In this document: positions 1-5,300 of the stretch, one piece after another
How the letters are laid out: every line of letters starts with the position of its first letter
Position numbering within the stretch: position 1 is the first letter of the stretch
From: Coriobacteriia bacterium
Lineage (GTDB): Bacteria; Actinomycetota; Coriobacteriia; Anaerosomatales; SLCP01
Length of the DNA stretch: 7,921 bases
NCBI GenBank assembly: GCA_007125735.1
Contig: SLCP01000183.1
Span: 1-7,921, forward strand
Direction of reading: 5' to 3'
Position numbers and translations under genes: made by a program
The notes under the pieces: generated by a model
What the model was told of the DNA's origin: nothing
What the model saw: only the letters and a program-made list of their open reading frames with translations
Database searches by the model: none

Positions 1-19
1 CCTTCCGGGCGTCTACGAA

Positions 20-96
20 TGGTCGGGATGGCGGGATTCGAACCCACGACCTCTGCGTCCCGAACGCAGCGCTCTACCAAGCTGAGCCACATCCCG
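20..96 (-). tRNA. tRNA-Pro (anticodon CGG)
   Basis: Read on the minus strand this folds as a complete cloverleaf. The acceptor stem CGGGATG (96-90) pairs perfectly with CATCCCG (30-24), followed by discriminator A (23) and a genome-encoded CCA (22-20). The anticodon stem is CTGCG/CGCAG around the 7-base loop TTCGGGA, which puts anticodon CGG at 62-60, reading proline codon CCG. The T arm has the standard TTCGAAT loop with a GTGGG/CCCGC stem. CCG is a frequent proline codon in the GC-rich genes nearby, which fits. It appears to have its own promoter just upstream and is separated from the cytochrome gene by a terminator hairpin. Confidence 0.96.
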
Positions 97-106
97 ACGA
101 GGCGGT

Positions 107-135
107 ATGATACACGCTCCGCCGCACGAGGGCAA
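107..135 (-). promoter_or_regulatory. sigma70-type promoter of tRNA-Pro
   Basis: On the minus strand, TTGCCC (135-130) is followed by a 17-base spacer and TATCAT (112-107), matching TTGACA 4/6 and TATAAT 5/6. The expected transcription start near 100 lies only a few bases before the mature tRNA 5' end at 96, as is common for tRNA genes. The element sits downstream of the cytochrome terminator, so the tRNA is probably transcribed independently. Confidence 0.55.
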
Positions 136-174
136 AGAACGCCCGCCCCATGGCTCGTCGAGGGCTCAGAAGCG

Positions 175-204
175 AGGAGGCCCCCTCCGCAGAAGGGGCC
201 TCCT
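175..204 (-). terminator. terminator hairpin after the multiheme cytochrome gene
   Basis: A 10-bp perfect stem (175-184 pairing with 195-204, core GGAGGCCCC/GGGGCCTCC) encloses a 10-base loop. It lies 35 bases beyond the cytochrome stop codon and before the tRNA-Pro promoter, where a minus-strand terminator is expected. The following tract on the minus strand (CGCTTCT) is only moderately T-rich, so efficiency is uncertain, but stem strength and location support the call. Confidence 0.65.
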
Positions 205-238
205 TACATCCTCCAGCTACACGTGCTCCCGAACGCTC

Positions 239-2338
239 CTAGCGCCCGAGCCTCACATGGCACGCCGCACAGAACGTGGGCGCGTGGCACTCGAAGCACG
301 GCTCGGCGCCGCGGTCCCTCACGATTGCCACGTGCTCGAGCTCCCACGGACGGGCGCCAGTCGCGCCCTCGTGGTGGCACCTGTCGCAGAACAGCTGCAC
401 GTGGCAGTTGTCGCACACAGGCCTCGCGTACTCTCCGTCGCGCAATCCGGTTGCGTGGGCCTCTCGGAAGTTGGCCGGGTGCGGCATATCGAGAACGTGG
501 CAGGCGTTACAGAACGCTGCCGCCGCACCGCCCTCTCCGTGGCAATACGTGCAGTTCTCGGGCTGGCCCTCGAACGCCGGTGGATGGAGTGCGGGCGTGT
601 CGATGTCGACGCGGCGCGTCCATCCGGCTTGCGTATGGCTCGTGGGCAACACTGCCTCGCTCGTGTGGCAATCCACGCAGAACTCCTTGGCGTGACACAC
701 GGCGAAGCATCCATCCGCACCGATGTCGTTCACGGTATCGGCGTGGACTCTCAGCCACGGCTGGCCGTCGATCGCACCCTCGTGGTGACAGTCGCTACAC
801 AGCTCGACATAGGTGTGGCAGTTCGAACAGACAGCCGGATTATCCCGACCGGTCGCTGCGTGGAACTCCTTGAACTCCTGCGGGTGCGGCATGTCGAGAA
901 CGTGGCACCCCTTGCAGAACGCCGAGTTTGGTCCGCCCTCACCGTGACAGACCTCACACGCGGTGATCTCGTTTCTCGCATCGACGGCGTGCTGGCCGAG
1001 CTCCTCGGCAGGCCTACGGAGCCAGTCGCCCGCCTGGTGTGACGTCGGGACCGGGTTGACTGCCGTGTGGCACTCCTGGCAGTACGCGATCTCGTGACAC
1101 TGGCCGAGGCACCCTGGGACGCCGTTCGTGCGTACCGCCTCGGCGTGCTGAGCGCCGCCCCACGCTACGTCGGTCTGGAACTCCCAGCTCGACATGGTGC
1201 CGTGGTGGCAGTTGTCGCAGAAGTACGGATTCGCGGCCGTGTGGCACATCTCGCACTTCTCCGCCTGAGCGACGACGAGCTCGGGATGCGTCCTGTTGCG
1301 GAACTCGATCGGGTGTGGCATCTCCATGCCGTGGCAATCCATGCAGAACGTGTCGATCACGTGGCATGTCGAGCAGTACCCGACCTCCGCTACCGCAGGC
1401 AGGTACGCAAGGCGCTCGTACATCGGGGCGTCGGCGCCGGGCGCTTCGCCATCAGCGGCGTACGCGCGCGCGATGCCCCGGCTCGATTCCTCCGTACCCT
1501 CCTCGGTGGCTGGCTCCTCCTCGGTGTCGGCCTCCTCCTCGGTGGCTGGCTCCTCGGCATCAACGGTATCGCCTGAAGCCGCAGCCATCGCCTCAAGGTC
1601 TGCAAGTGCGAGGTCGGCATGGCCACGAGGGTAGAAGTCTGCATCGAAGTGGCTATCGGGCTTGAGCACGAAGTCAGGCGTGTGGCACGCCGAGCACGCG
1701 CCCGGTGCCATGATCCCGCTCGGGGACTCGCTCGTGAGCGTGTGACAACGGAAGCATGCGGTCATGAGCATGAAGTCTTCGTGCGGCTGGTTCGGCTCGC
1801 CCGTGACCGGGTGCACCAGCGTCAACTCGAAGTCCTCGGGATGCGCGACCCGGTTGTGACACACCGTGCAGTGAATCTCCGAGTCGGTATGCACGTCGTG
1901 GTCGATGATGATCCCGGGACTCGGGGTCACCGTGCGGTTGGCGAGGTTGTGACATTGCGTACACTGCTCGGACCCCATGTGCTTGGCGTCGAGCGCGAGG
2001 TGCGAACCCGGGTTGAGCGGCAGCTCGAATCTGTTCGTGGCCGTCAAATAGAGTTCGCCGAGCGCCTCGGCCTTGTGGAGCATGAACGTGATGGGGTCGG
2101 CATTGACGGGCATGTGGCACGCCATGCACGAGATGTTCGAGTGAGACGAACGATCGTACGCGATGATGGTGTCGTCTTGGACCTTGTGACACCCGTTCGC
2201 GCAGAACCAGTACGTCGATGTCACCCCCAACGCAGTGACCATGACCGCCGCCAGCACCAGGACTGCGACACCCGTCCAGATGATATAGCGCGGTCTGCGG
2301 ACCGGATCCTTGAATCCGGCGAGGGAGATTTTTGCCAT
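239..2338 (-). CDS. Membrane-anchored 24-heme c-type cytochrome with NapC/NirT-like N-terminal module
   Basis: Probably carries electrons from membrane quinol to the outside of the cytoplasmic membrane and beyond. The ATG at 2338 is chosen because AAGGAG lies 7 bases upstream; an in-frame ATG at 2371 lacks such a site. The 699-aa product has a short basic N-terminus, one membrane helix (about residues 18-42), then 24 heme motifs: 21 CxxCH and 3 CxxxCH. Module I (about 46-219, 6 hemes) resembles NapC/NirT quinol dehydrogenases: the first heme directly follows the anchor, with SCMACH about 25 residues on. An acidic Glu/Thr/Pro-Ala linker (about 259-285) follows. Modules II (322-424), III (461-558) and IV (596-694) are diverged copies of a six-heme unit sharing MPHP, CHHEG/CHHG and repeated spacing. 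Class I cytochrome maturation is expected; no maturation genes are present here. The terminal acceptor (metal, another cytochrome, extracellular) is unknown. The heme count is seen directly; the role is inferred. Confidence 0.93.
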   Translation of the reverse strand: MAKISLAGFKDPVRRPRYIIWTGVAVLVLAAVMVTALGVTSTYWFCANGCHKVQDDTIIAYDRSSHSNISCMACHMPVNADPITFMLHKAEALGELYLTATNRFELPLNPGSHLALDAKHMGSEQCTQCHNLANRTVTPSPGIIIDHDVHTDSEIHCTVCHNRVAHPEDFELTLVHPVTGEPNQPHEDFMLMTACFRCHTLTSESPSGIMAPGACSACHTPDFVLKPDSHFDADFYPRGHADLALADLEAMAAASGDTVDAEEPATEEEADTEEEPATEEGTEESSRGIARAYAADGEAPGADAPMYERLAYLPAVAEVGYCSTCHVIDTFCMDCHGMEMPHPIEFRNRTHPELVVAQAEKCEMCHTAANPYFCDNCHHGTMSSWEFQTDVAWGGAQHAEAVRTNGVPGCLGQCHEIAYCQECHTAVNPVPTSHQAGDWLRRPAEELGQHAVDARNEITACEVCHGEGGPNSAFCKGCHVLDMPHPQEFKEFHAATGRDNPAVCSNCHTYVELCSDCHHEGAIDGQPWLRVHADTVNDIGADGCFAVCHAKEFCVDCHTSEAVLPTSHTQAGWTRRVDIDTPALHPPAFEGQPENCTYCHGEGGAAAAFCNACHVLDMPHPANFREAHATGLRDGEYARPVCDNCHVQLFCDRCHHEGATGARPWELEHVAIVRDRGAEPCFECHAPTFCAACHVRLGR
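1499..1555. repeat. Pair of identical 21-bp direct repeats encoding the acidic linker
   Basis: Copies at 1499-1519 and 1535-1555 are identical over 21 bp with a 36-bp period. They lie inside the cytochrome gene and encode two EEPATEE units of the Glu-rich linker between the anchored heme module and the distal modules. Such tandem coding repeats can expand or contract by slippage, so linker length may vary between strains. Confidence 0.85.
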
Positions 2339-2417
2339 CGACACTCTCCTTACCCCAACGCGATCGGACATGCGCGAAGAAAGCAGTCTCCGCCGCTCGT
2401 GAACGGATAACGTACTT

Positions 2418-2447
2418 ACGATACCGGAACGCGTGCCTTCGCATCAA
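2418..2447 (-). promoter_or_regulatory. candidate promoter of the multiheme cytochrome gene
   Basis: On the minus strand, TTGATG (2447-2442) and TATCGT (2423-2418) are separated by 18 bases, each matching the sigma70 consensus 4/6. This would give a leader of about 70 bases before the ATG at 2338. It is the best candidate I see in the 209-bp gap between the RidA-family gene and the cytochrome. Confidence 0.35.
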
Positions 2448-2478
2448 CTCCAGACACAGAAAAGCGGGCACGCCACGC

Positions 2479-2516
2479 CAAGAACAAGCGTCTCTTGTTG
2501 ACTTCAAGAACGAGCG
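2479..2516. repeat. direct and inverted repeats upstream of the cytochrome promoter
   Basis: CAAGAACAAGCG (2479-2490) recurs as CAAGAACGAGCG (2505-2516), 11 of 12 bases identical at a 26-bp period. Between them, AACAAG (2483-2488) and CTTGTT (2494-2499) form a perfect 6-bp inverted repeat with a 5-base spacer. The group lies about 30 bp upstream of the candidate -35 element, a typical place for an activator. It could instead be part of a weak terminator for the RidA-family gene, since a 5-bp hairpin (2517-2521 with 2537-2541) lies next to it. Confidence 0.4.
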
Positions 2517-2547
2517 CCCGGTTCCTGCCGACGCGGCCGGGTGTTCG

Positions 2548-3009
2548 TCACGCGCCGACCTCGAGCACGATCGATATCTCGACAGGGGCCCGGCGCGGCA
2601 GCTCGGCCACCCCCACGGCCTCCCGCGCGTGCCTGCCTGCATCCCCGTATGCTGCTATGAGCACGTCGCTCGCCCAGTCGATCACCGTTGGCTGTTCCGT
2701 GAACCCAGGAGCCGATGCGACGTACCCGACGAGCTTGACAGCCCTGGTGACCTCGTCGAGATCGCAGACGACCGAAGCGGCCGCGAGCGCGTTCAGCGCG
2801 CACACGCGCGCACACTCCCCTGCGATCTCGGGGGAGACGTTCGACCCTACGAGTCCGGAAGCGAGCAGGTCGCCGTCGAGCAGCGGCAATTGGCCTGCGG
2901 TGAACACGAGTGCGCCGCTTCGTACGGCCGGCAGGTATGCACCAAGGACGGTAGGAGGTTCAGGGAGGGTGAGTCCGGCGGCGGCGAGCCGGTCGGCCGC
3001 CGTCGGCAC
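2548..3009 (-). CDS. RidA/YjgF/UK114-family protein
   Basis: A 153-aa protein of the RidA superfamily. RidA proper hydrolyses reactive enamine/imine intermediates (such as 2-aminoacrylate) to ketoacids in the cytoplasm, usually as a trimer. Visible family features are the N-terminal GAY segment with Tyr25 (matching RidA Tyr17), FTAGQLP at about 36-42, the long central helix, and the C-terminal HAREAVGVAELP segment with Arg129 and Glu144 aligning with RidA Arg105 and Glu120. Those residues favour deaminase competence. At 153 aa it is longer than classical RidA (about 128 aa), so it fits the longer YjgF-like subfamily, where substrates are less certain. The start is a GTG one base after the TGA of the chemoreceptor gene, implying one mRNA and translational coupling. 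The link between the two functions is unknown. Confidence 0.9.
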   Translation of the reverse strand: MPTAADRLAAAGLTLPEPPTVLGAYLPAVRSGALVFTAGQLPLLDGDLLASGLVGSNVSPEIAGECARVCALNALAAASVVCDLDEVTRAVKLVGYVASAPGFTEQPTVIDWASDVLIAAYGDAGRHAREAVGVAELPRRAPVEISIVLEVGA

Positions 3010-3010
3010 G

Positions 3011-4171
3011 TCAGCGCACCGCCTTCAGCGCGTCGGCGAGGGTGTCGAGCTTCATGATCGCCGCCGAGATCTGACGGGACGTCTCCGCTGACTGCTGGGA
3101 CACGCTCGACACCTCACGCATCGAGACCACCACCTGGTCGGAGGCGGTGCGCTGCTGCTGGGTCGCGATCGAGATCTGCTTGGCCGCGTCGGTCGTCTCC
3201 TCGACCTGAGCGACGATGCCCTCGAGCGCCACCGCGGTGCGCTGCGCGAGCGCCTTGCCCTCGTCGACCTTGTTCGCCGCTCGCTCCGTCGACATGATGA
3301 GGGCCGAGGTGGATGCCTGGATCTCGCGGACCACGCGCCCGATCTCCTGCGTCGACTCGGTCACGGAGTCCGCCAGCTTGCGGATCTCCTCGGCGACAAC
3401 GGCGAATCCCTTTCCGGCGTCGCCCGCCCGTGCGGCCTCGATCGCTGCGTTGAGGGCGAGGATCTTCGTCTGCTCGGCGATCTCGTCGATGATGGTCAGT
3501 ACGCGACCGATCTCCTGGCTGCGCTCTCCGAGGGCGAGGATTCGGTCGGATGCCGCATTCGTAGTCGACCGGATCTCCTCGATGCCGAGGGACGTGTCGG
3601 CGACGGACTGCATGCCCTCTTCCGCGCTCGCAAGCGTGCGCTCCGCGACGGAGACGACCGAGGCCGAGTTCTCTGCGATCTGCTTGGAGGTCTGCGCAAG
3701 CTCCTCGACGGTGGCCGAGGTCTGCGAAACTGCCGCTGCCTGCTCTGCCGCACCGGAGGCCTGCTGCTCGGTCGCGGCGAGGACCTCGGCGCTGAGCATT
3801 CTGACGTCCTCGGCAGCTGCCTCGATCCGAGTGAGGACGCGGCCGAGCTCCTCGGCCTCGCGCAGCAGCTCGGCCCTGATGCCCGCGATGCCTTTCGCGT
3901 GAGAGACGGGTATGTTGAGCAGGCGAGCCATCTCGAGAAGCACGTCGGTGAAGAGCTTCTCCGAGGCCACGACACTGATCCGGTAGCAGACCGCGCCAAG
4001 GACCGCGCCAGCCGCGAGCGCCATCCCCCAGAACGCCGCATGGGCGGCAGGGCTCTTGGGCTCTACGAACAACCCCGCGGCCACGGGAAAGACCGCCCCG
4101 ATCGCAAGGCCCGCACCGACCATCACGACAAGCAGATTCCGCGCACCCACAGCACGAGTCCGATCGCTCAC
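3011..4171 (-). CDS. Minimal methyl-accepting chemotaxis protein lacking an extracytoplasmic sensor domain
   Basis: A membrane chemoreceptor-like signalling protein expected to work with CheA/CheW. I chose the GTG at 4171 (386 aa) because GGGAG lies 5 bases upstream; ATGs at 4225 and 4204 would add 18 or 11 residues but have no visible ribosome site. Two membrane helices (about residues 13-36 and 45-65) flank a loop of only about ten residues, so no periplasmic ligand-binding domain exists. The rest is a long helical signalling domain with the highly conserved hairpin tip at about 230-268 (EQTKILALNAAIEAARAG, then GKGFAVVAEEIRKLA). Gln/Glu-rich stretches near 135-150 and the C-terminal helix are plausible methylation regions. 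No C-terminal CheR-binding pentapeptide is seen. It precedes the RidA-family gene by one base. Sensing may occur through the membrane, the cytoplasmic region between helix 2 and the signalling domain, or a partner. Confidence 0.92.
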   Translation of the reverse strand: MSDRTRAVGARNLLVVMVGAGLAIGAVFPVAAGLFVEPKSPAAHAAFWGMALAAGAVLGAVCYRISVVASEKLFTDVLLEMARLLNIPVSHAKGIAGIRAELLREAEELGRVLTRIEAAAEDVRMLSAEVLAATEQQASGAAEQAAAVSQTSATVEELAQTSKQIAENSASVVSVAERTLASAEEGMQSVADTSLGIEEIRSTTNAASDRILALGERSQEIGRVLTIIDEIAEQTKILALNAAIEAARAGDAGKGFAVVAEEIRKLADSVTESTQEIGRVVREIQASTSALIMSTERAANKVDEGKALAQRTAVALEGIVAQVEETTDAAKQISIATQQQRTASDQVVVSMREVSSVSQQSAETSRQISAAIMKLDTLADALKAVR

Positions 4172-4238
4172 GGTGACTCCCGTCGTCAGATCACTCGGTC
4201 GCATCCATGGTACCAGCAGCATCATCGGCCCGGTACTG

Positions 4239-4267
4239 TTGCATTGTGATACCCTATGGGGTATTAT
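4239..4267 (+). promoter_or_regulatory. promoter of the ferredoxin/selenoprotein cassette
   Basis: TTGCAT (4239-4244), a 17-base spacer and TATTAT (4262-4267, 5/6 match to TATAAT) form a sigma70-like promoter in a locally AT-rich patch. Transcription should start near 4274, leaving a leader of about 42 bases to the ATG at 4316. A palindrome covers the end of the spacer and the start of the -10, suggesting repression. Confidence 0.6.
4249..4264. promoter_or_regulatory. CsoR-type palindromic operator candidate
   Basis: The 16-bp element ATACCCTATGGGGTAT is a dyad with 7 of 8 pairs matched. An ATACCC/GGGTAT arrangement with short C and G tracts is the style of operators bound by CsoR-family repressors (CsoR, RcnR, FrmR, CstR), whose ligands include Cu(I), Ni/Co, formaldehyde and persulfides. 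It overlaps the -10 element, so a bound protein would block RNA polymerase. No regulator gene lies in the window. The site also sits upstream of the divergent chemoreceptor gene and might affect it. The operator class is inferred from pattern only. Confidence 0.5.
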
Positions 4268-4315
4268 TCTCCGTGTAGTCCAGTACGGCTCGTGCCGATA
4301 GAGATGGGAGAGGGT

Positions 4316-4519
4316 ATGTCACGCGTGCACATCGAGAACGCCTCGTGCGACAGATCGCCGGGGTGCCCGGCGCGCAGAGTGTGCCCGAAAGGTGCTATCG
4401 TGCCCCTCGACGGGGGCTCGTACCCCGGGGCGAACGGCTACACCGTCTTACAGGAACGGTGCGCTGGTTGCGGCGTATGTATGCGGGTGTGCCCCGGCGG
4501 AGCAGTCACCCTCGGATGA
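4316..4519 (+). CDS. Small ferredoxin-like Fe-S protein with an irregular first cysteine motif
   Basis: A 67-aa soluble, probably cytoplasmic electron carrier. The ATG at 4316 has GGAG 5 bases upstream; longer in-frame starts lack this and would begin inside the promoter. The C-terminal half carries a canonical 4Fe-4S signature, C49-x2-C52-x2-C55-x3-C59-P. The N-terminal half has C11-x5-C17-x5-C23-P, which keeps the closing CP of a ferredoxin motif but has only three cysteines in unusual spacing. With seven cysteines in total it may bind one 4Fe-4S cluster plus a 3Fe or atypical second cluster, or use the extra cysteines as redox thiols. It starts the cassette and ends 11 bp before the selenoprotein gene, so the two are almost certainly co-transcribed; it may feed electrons to that protein. 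I do not recognise a named family. Confidence 0.85.
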   Translation: MSRVHIENASCDRSPGCPARRVCPKGAIVPLDGGSYPGANGYTVLQERCAGCGVCMRVCPGGAVTLG

Positions 4520-4530
4520 TGGAGAACACA

Positions 4531-4872
4531 ATGAGAAACGATGTGGTTGTAGTCGATGTGTACGACCTGCCGACGCAGACCTCGTGCTACTCGGGAGGTT
4601 GAGGTCCGTCATGGTCTCCGGAGGAGATCACGGCGCTGATTCGCGATGAGATCGAGCGGCGGTTCGATGACGCAGCGGTCATCAACTACCTCGATGTGGC
4701 CGACCCGGACGTCGAGTCGGCGCACTCGGACATGATCCGGGAGATCGAGACCCGCGGCCTACTCTATCCGGTCACGGTGGTCAACGGCGTGCCGACCTAC
4801 GACGGAGCGGTGTCCTACCCGGGCATCATGCGCTCCGTTCGAAGCACCCTGGAGCAGGTCGCCTCGGCGTAG
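4531..4872 (+). CDS. Thioredoxin-fold selenoprotein with C-x4-U motif (TGA at 4600-4602 read as Sec)
   Basis: Translating through one TGA gives 113 aa. The ATG at 4531 has TGGAG 6 bases upstream. The frame shows a first strand (VVVVDVYD, 4-12), the motif C19-YSGG-U24-GPSW, a helix (30-45), a second strand (VINYLDVADPD), another helix (63-76), then LLYPVTVVNG with Pro80 in the position of the thioredoxin-fold cis-proline, and a C-terminal helix. Both halves are needed for the fold, and the TGA falls exactly where a resolving or attacking cysteine is expected. A hairpin meeting bSECIS rules begins 10 bases later. It is probably a thiol/selenol oxidoreductase or thiol-dependent reductase working with the adjacent ferredoxin. 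It may belong to the small thioredoxin-like (seleno)protein families (I recall one called SaoT, and YuzD-like proteins are similar in style), but I cannot verify this. Alternatives are a nonsense mutation or a sequencing error turning TGC/TGT into TGA. Standard gene callers will truncate or miss this gene. Confidence 0.8.
4612..4630 (+). promoter_or_regulatory. bSECIS-like hairpin after the Sec codon
   Basis: TGGTCTCC (4612-4619) pairs with GGAGATCA (4623-4630) over 8 bp with one G-U pair, leaving apical loop GGA (4620-4622). A lower CCG/CGG helix (4606-4608 with 4631-4633) can extend it. The first loop base is G and lies 18 bases after the TGA. Bacterial SECIS elements typically have a G in the first two loop bases at 16-37 nt from the UGA, so SelB recognition is plausible. 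The loop is small and lacks the GGU of E. coli fdhF. Confidence 0.55.
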
Positions 4873-4902
4873 AGAGTCGCACGAGCGGTGCGCTCCACAG
4901 CG

Positions 4903-5199
4903 CTAGCGTCCCGGGGTCACCCGCTCGAGGAACATCCCCACAAGGCCCTTCGACATGAACGTGTCCCACGCGCTCGCCTCCGATGCCGGAGCGAGCGCGT
5001 GGTCGTAGCGGGCCCGCAGAGCCGGATCGCTGAGCACCCGGTAGGCCTCGTTGATGCGCTGCATCTTGCGCGTCGCGGCTGCCTGGCGGGACTCCGGTAC
5101 CACGTCGGGATGGTACTTGAGACTGAGCGCCTTGTACGCCTTCTCGATGACCTCGGGCTCGGCGTTCCTGGCGACCTGCAGTGTCTTGTAGTGGTCCAC
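4903..5199 (-). CDS. J-domain-only co-chaperone (DnaJ-like)
   Basis: A 98-aa protein that is almost entirely a J domain (about residues 1-67). The HPD tripeptide needed to stimulate DnaK ATPase is at 30-32, followed by a helix containing RINEAYRVLSDPALRARYD, typical of helices III-IV. There is no Gly/Phe region, zinc finger or substrate-binding domain, so it is not a full DnaJ. The last 30 residues (SAWDTFMSKGLVGMFLERV) are predicted helical and may target it to a specific client. The start is a GTG with AAGGAG 4 bases upstream. It lies 101 bp downstream of the EamA transporter on the same strand and converges on the selenoprotein gene, with 30 bp between stops. The client is unknown. Confidence 0.88.
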   Translation of the reverse strand: MDHYKTLQVARNAEPEVIEKAYKALSLKYHPDVVPESRQAAATRKMQRINEAYRVLSDPALRARYDHALAPASEASAWDTFMSKGLVGMFLERVTPGR

Positions 5200-5300
5200 G
5201 CGGCTCCTTGAGAAGCGCTCGGGATCTTCAGGGACTCGGACGGTGCTGTCTGGCCAGTGTAGACGGAGGCGCTCGCGTCAGTCCAGGCGGCGAACGGCGG

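Noticed and set aside
2339..2371. Upstream ATG (2371) as start of the cytochrome, adding 11 residues
   Set aside because: No ribosome site precedes it, whereas the ATG at 2338 has AAGGAG at 7 bases and gives a normal short basic N-terminus before the anchor helix.
107..2410. Several plus-strand frames of 240-310 codons opposite the cytochrome gene
   Set aside because: The minus frame contains 24 heme motifs and a clear membrane anchor. The opposite frames show Arg/Val-rich composition with no recognisable motif and exist because GC-rich codons rarely create stops on the other strand.
4172..4225. ATG starts at 4225 or 4204 for the chemoreceptor
   Set aside because: No ribosome site is visible for either. 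The GTG at 4171 has GGGAG at 5 bases and still leaves both membrane helices intact. This choice is moderately certain only.
4600..4602. TGA as a true stop, making the downstream part a pseudogene remnant
   Set aside because: The frame remains open for 89 more codons with coherent fold elements, codon use like its neighbours and no frameshift, and a SECIS-like hairpin follows. Decay is still possible and would be shown by missing Sec machinery.
4883..4895. Small hairpin (GAGCG-GTG-CGCTC) between the convergent selenoprotein and J-domain genes
   Set aside because: Only a 5-bp stem and no T tract on either strand, so I do not call it a terminator, although the position would suit one.
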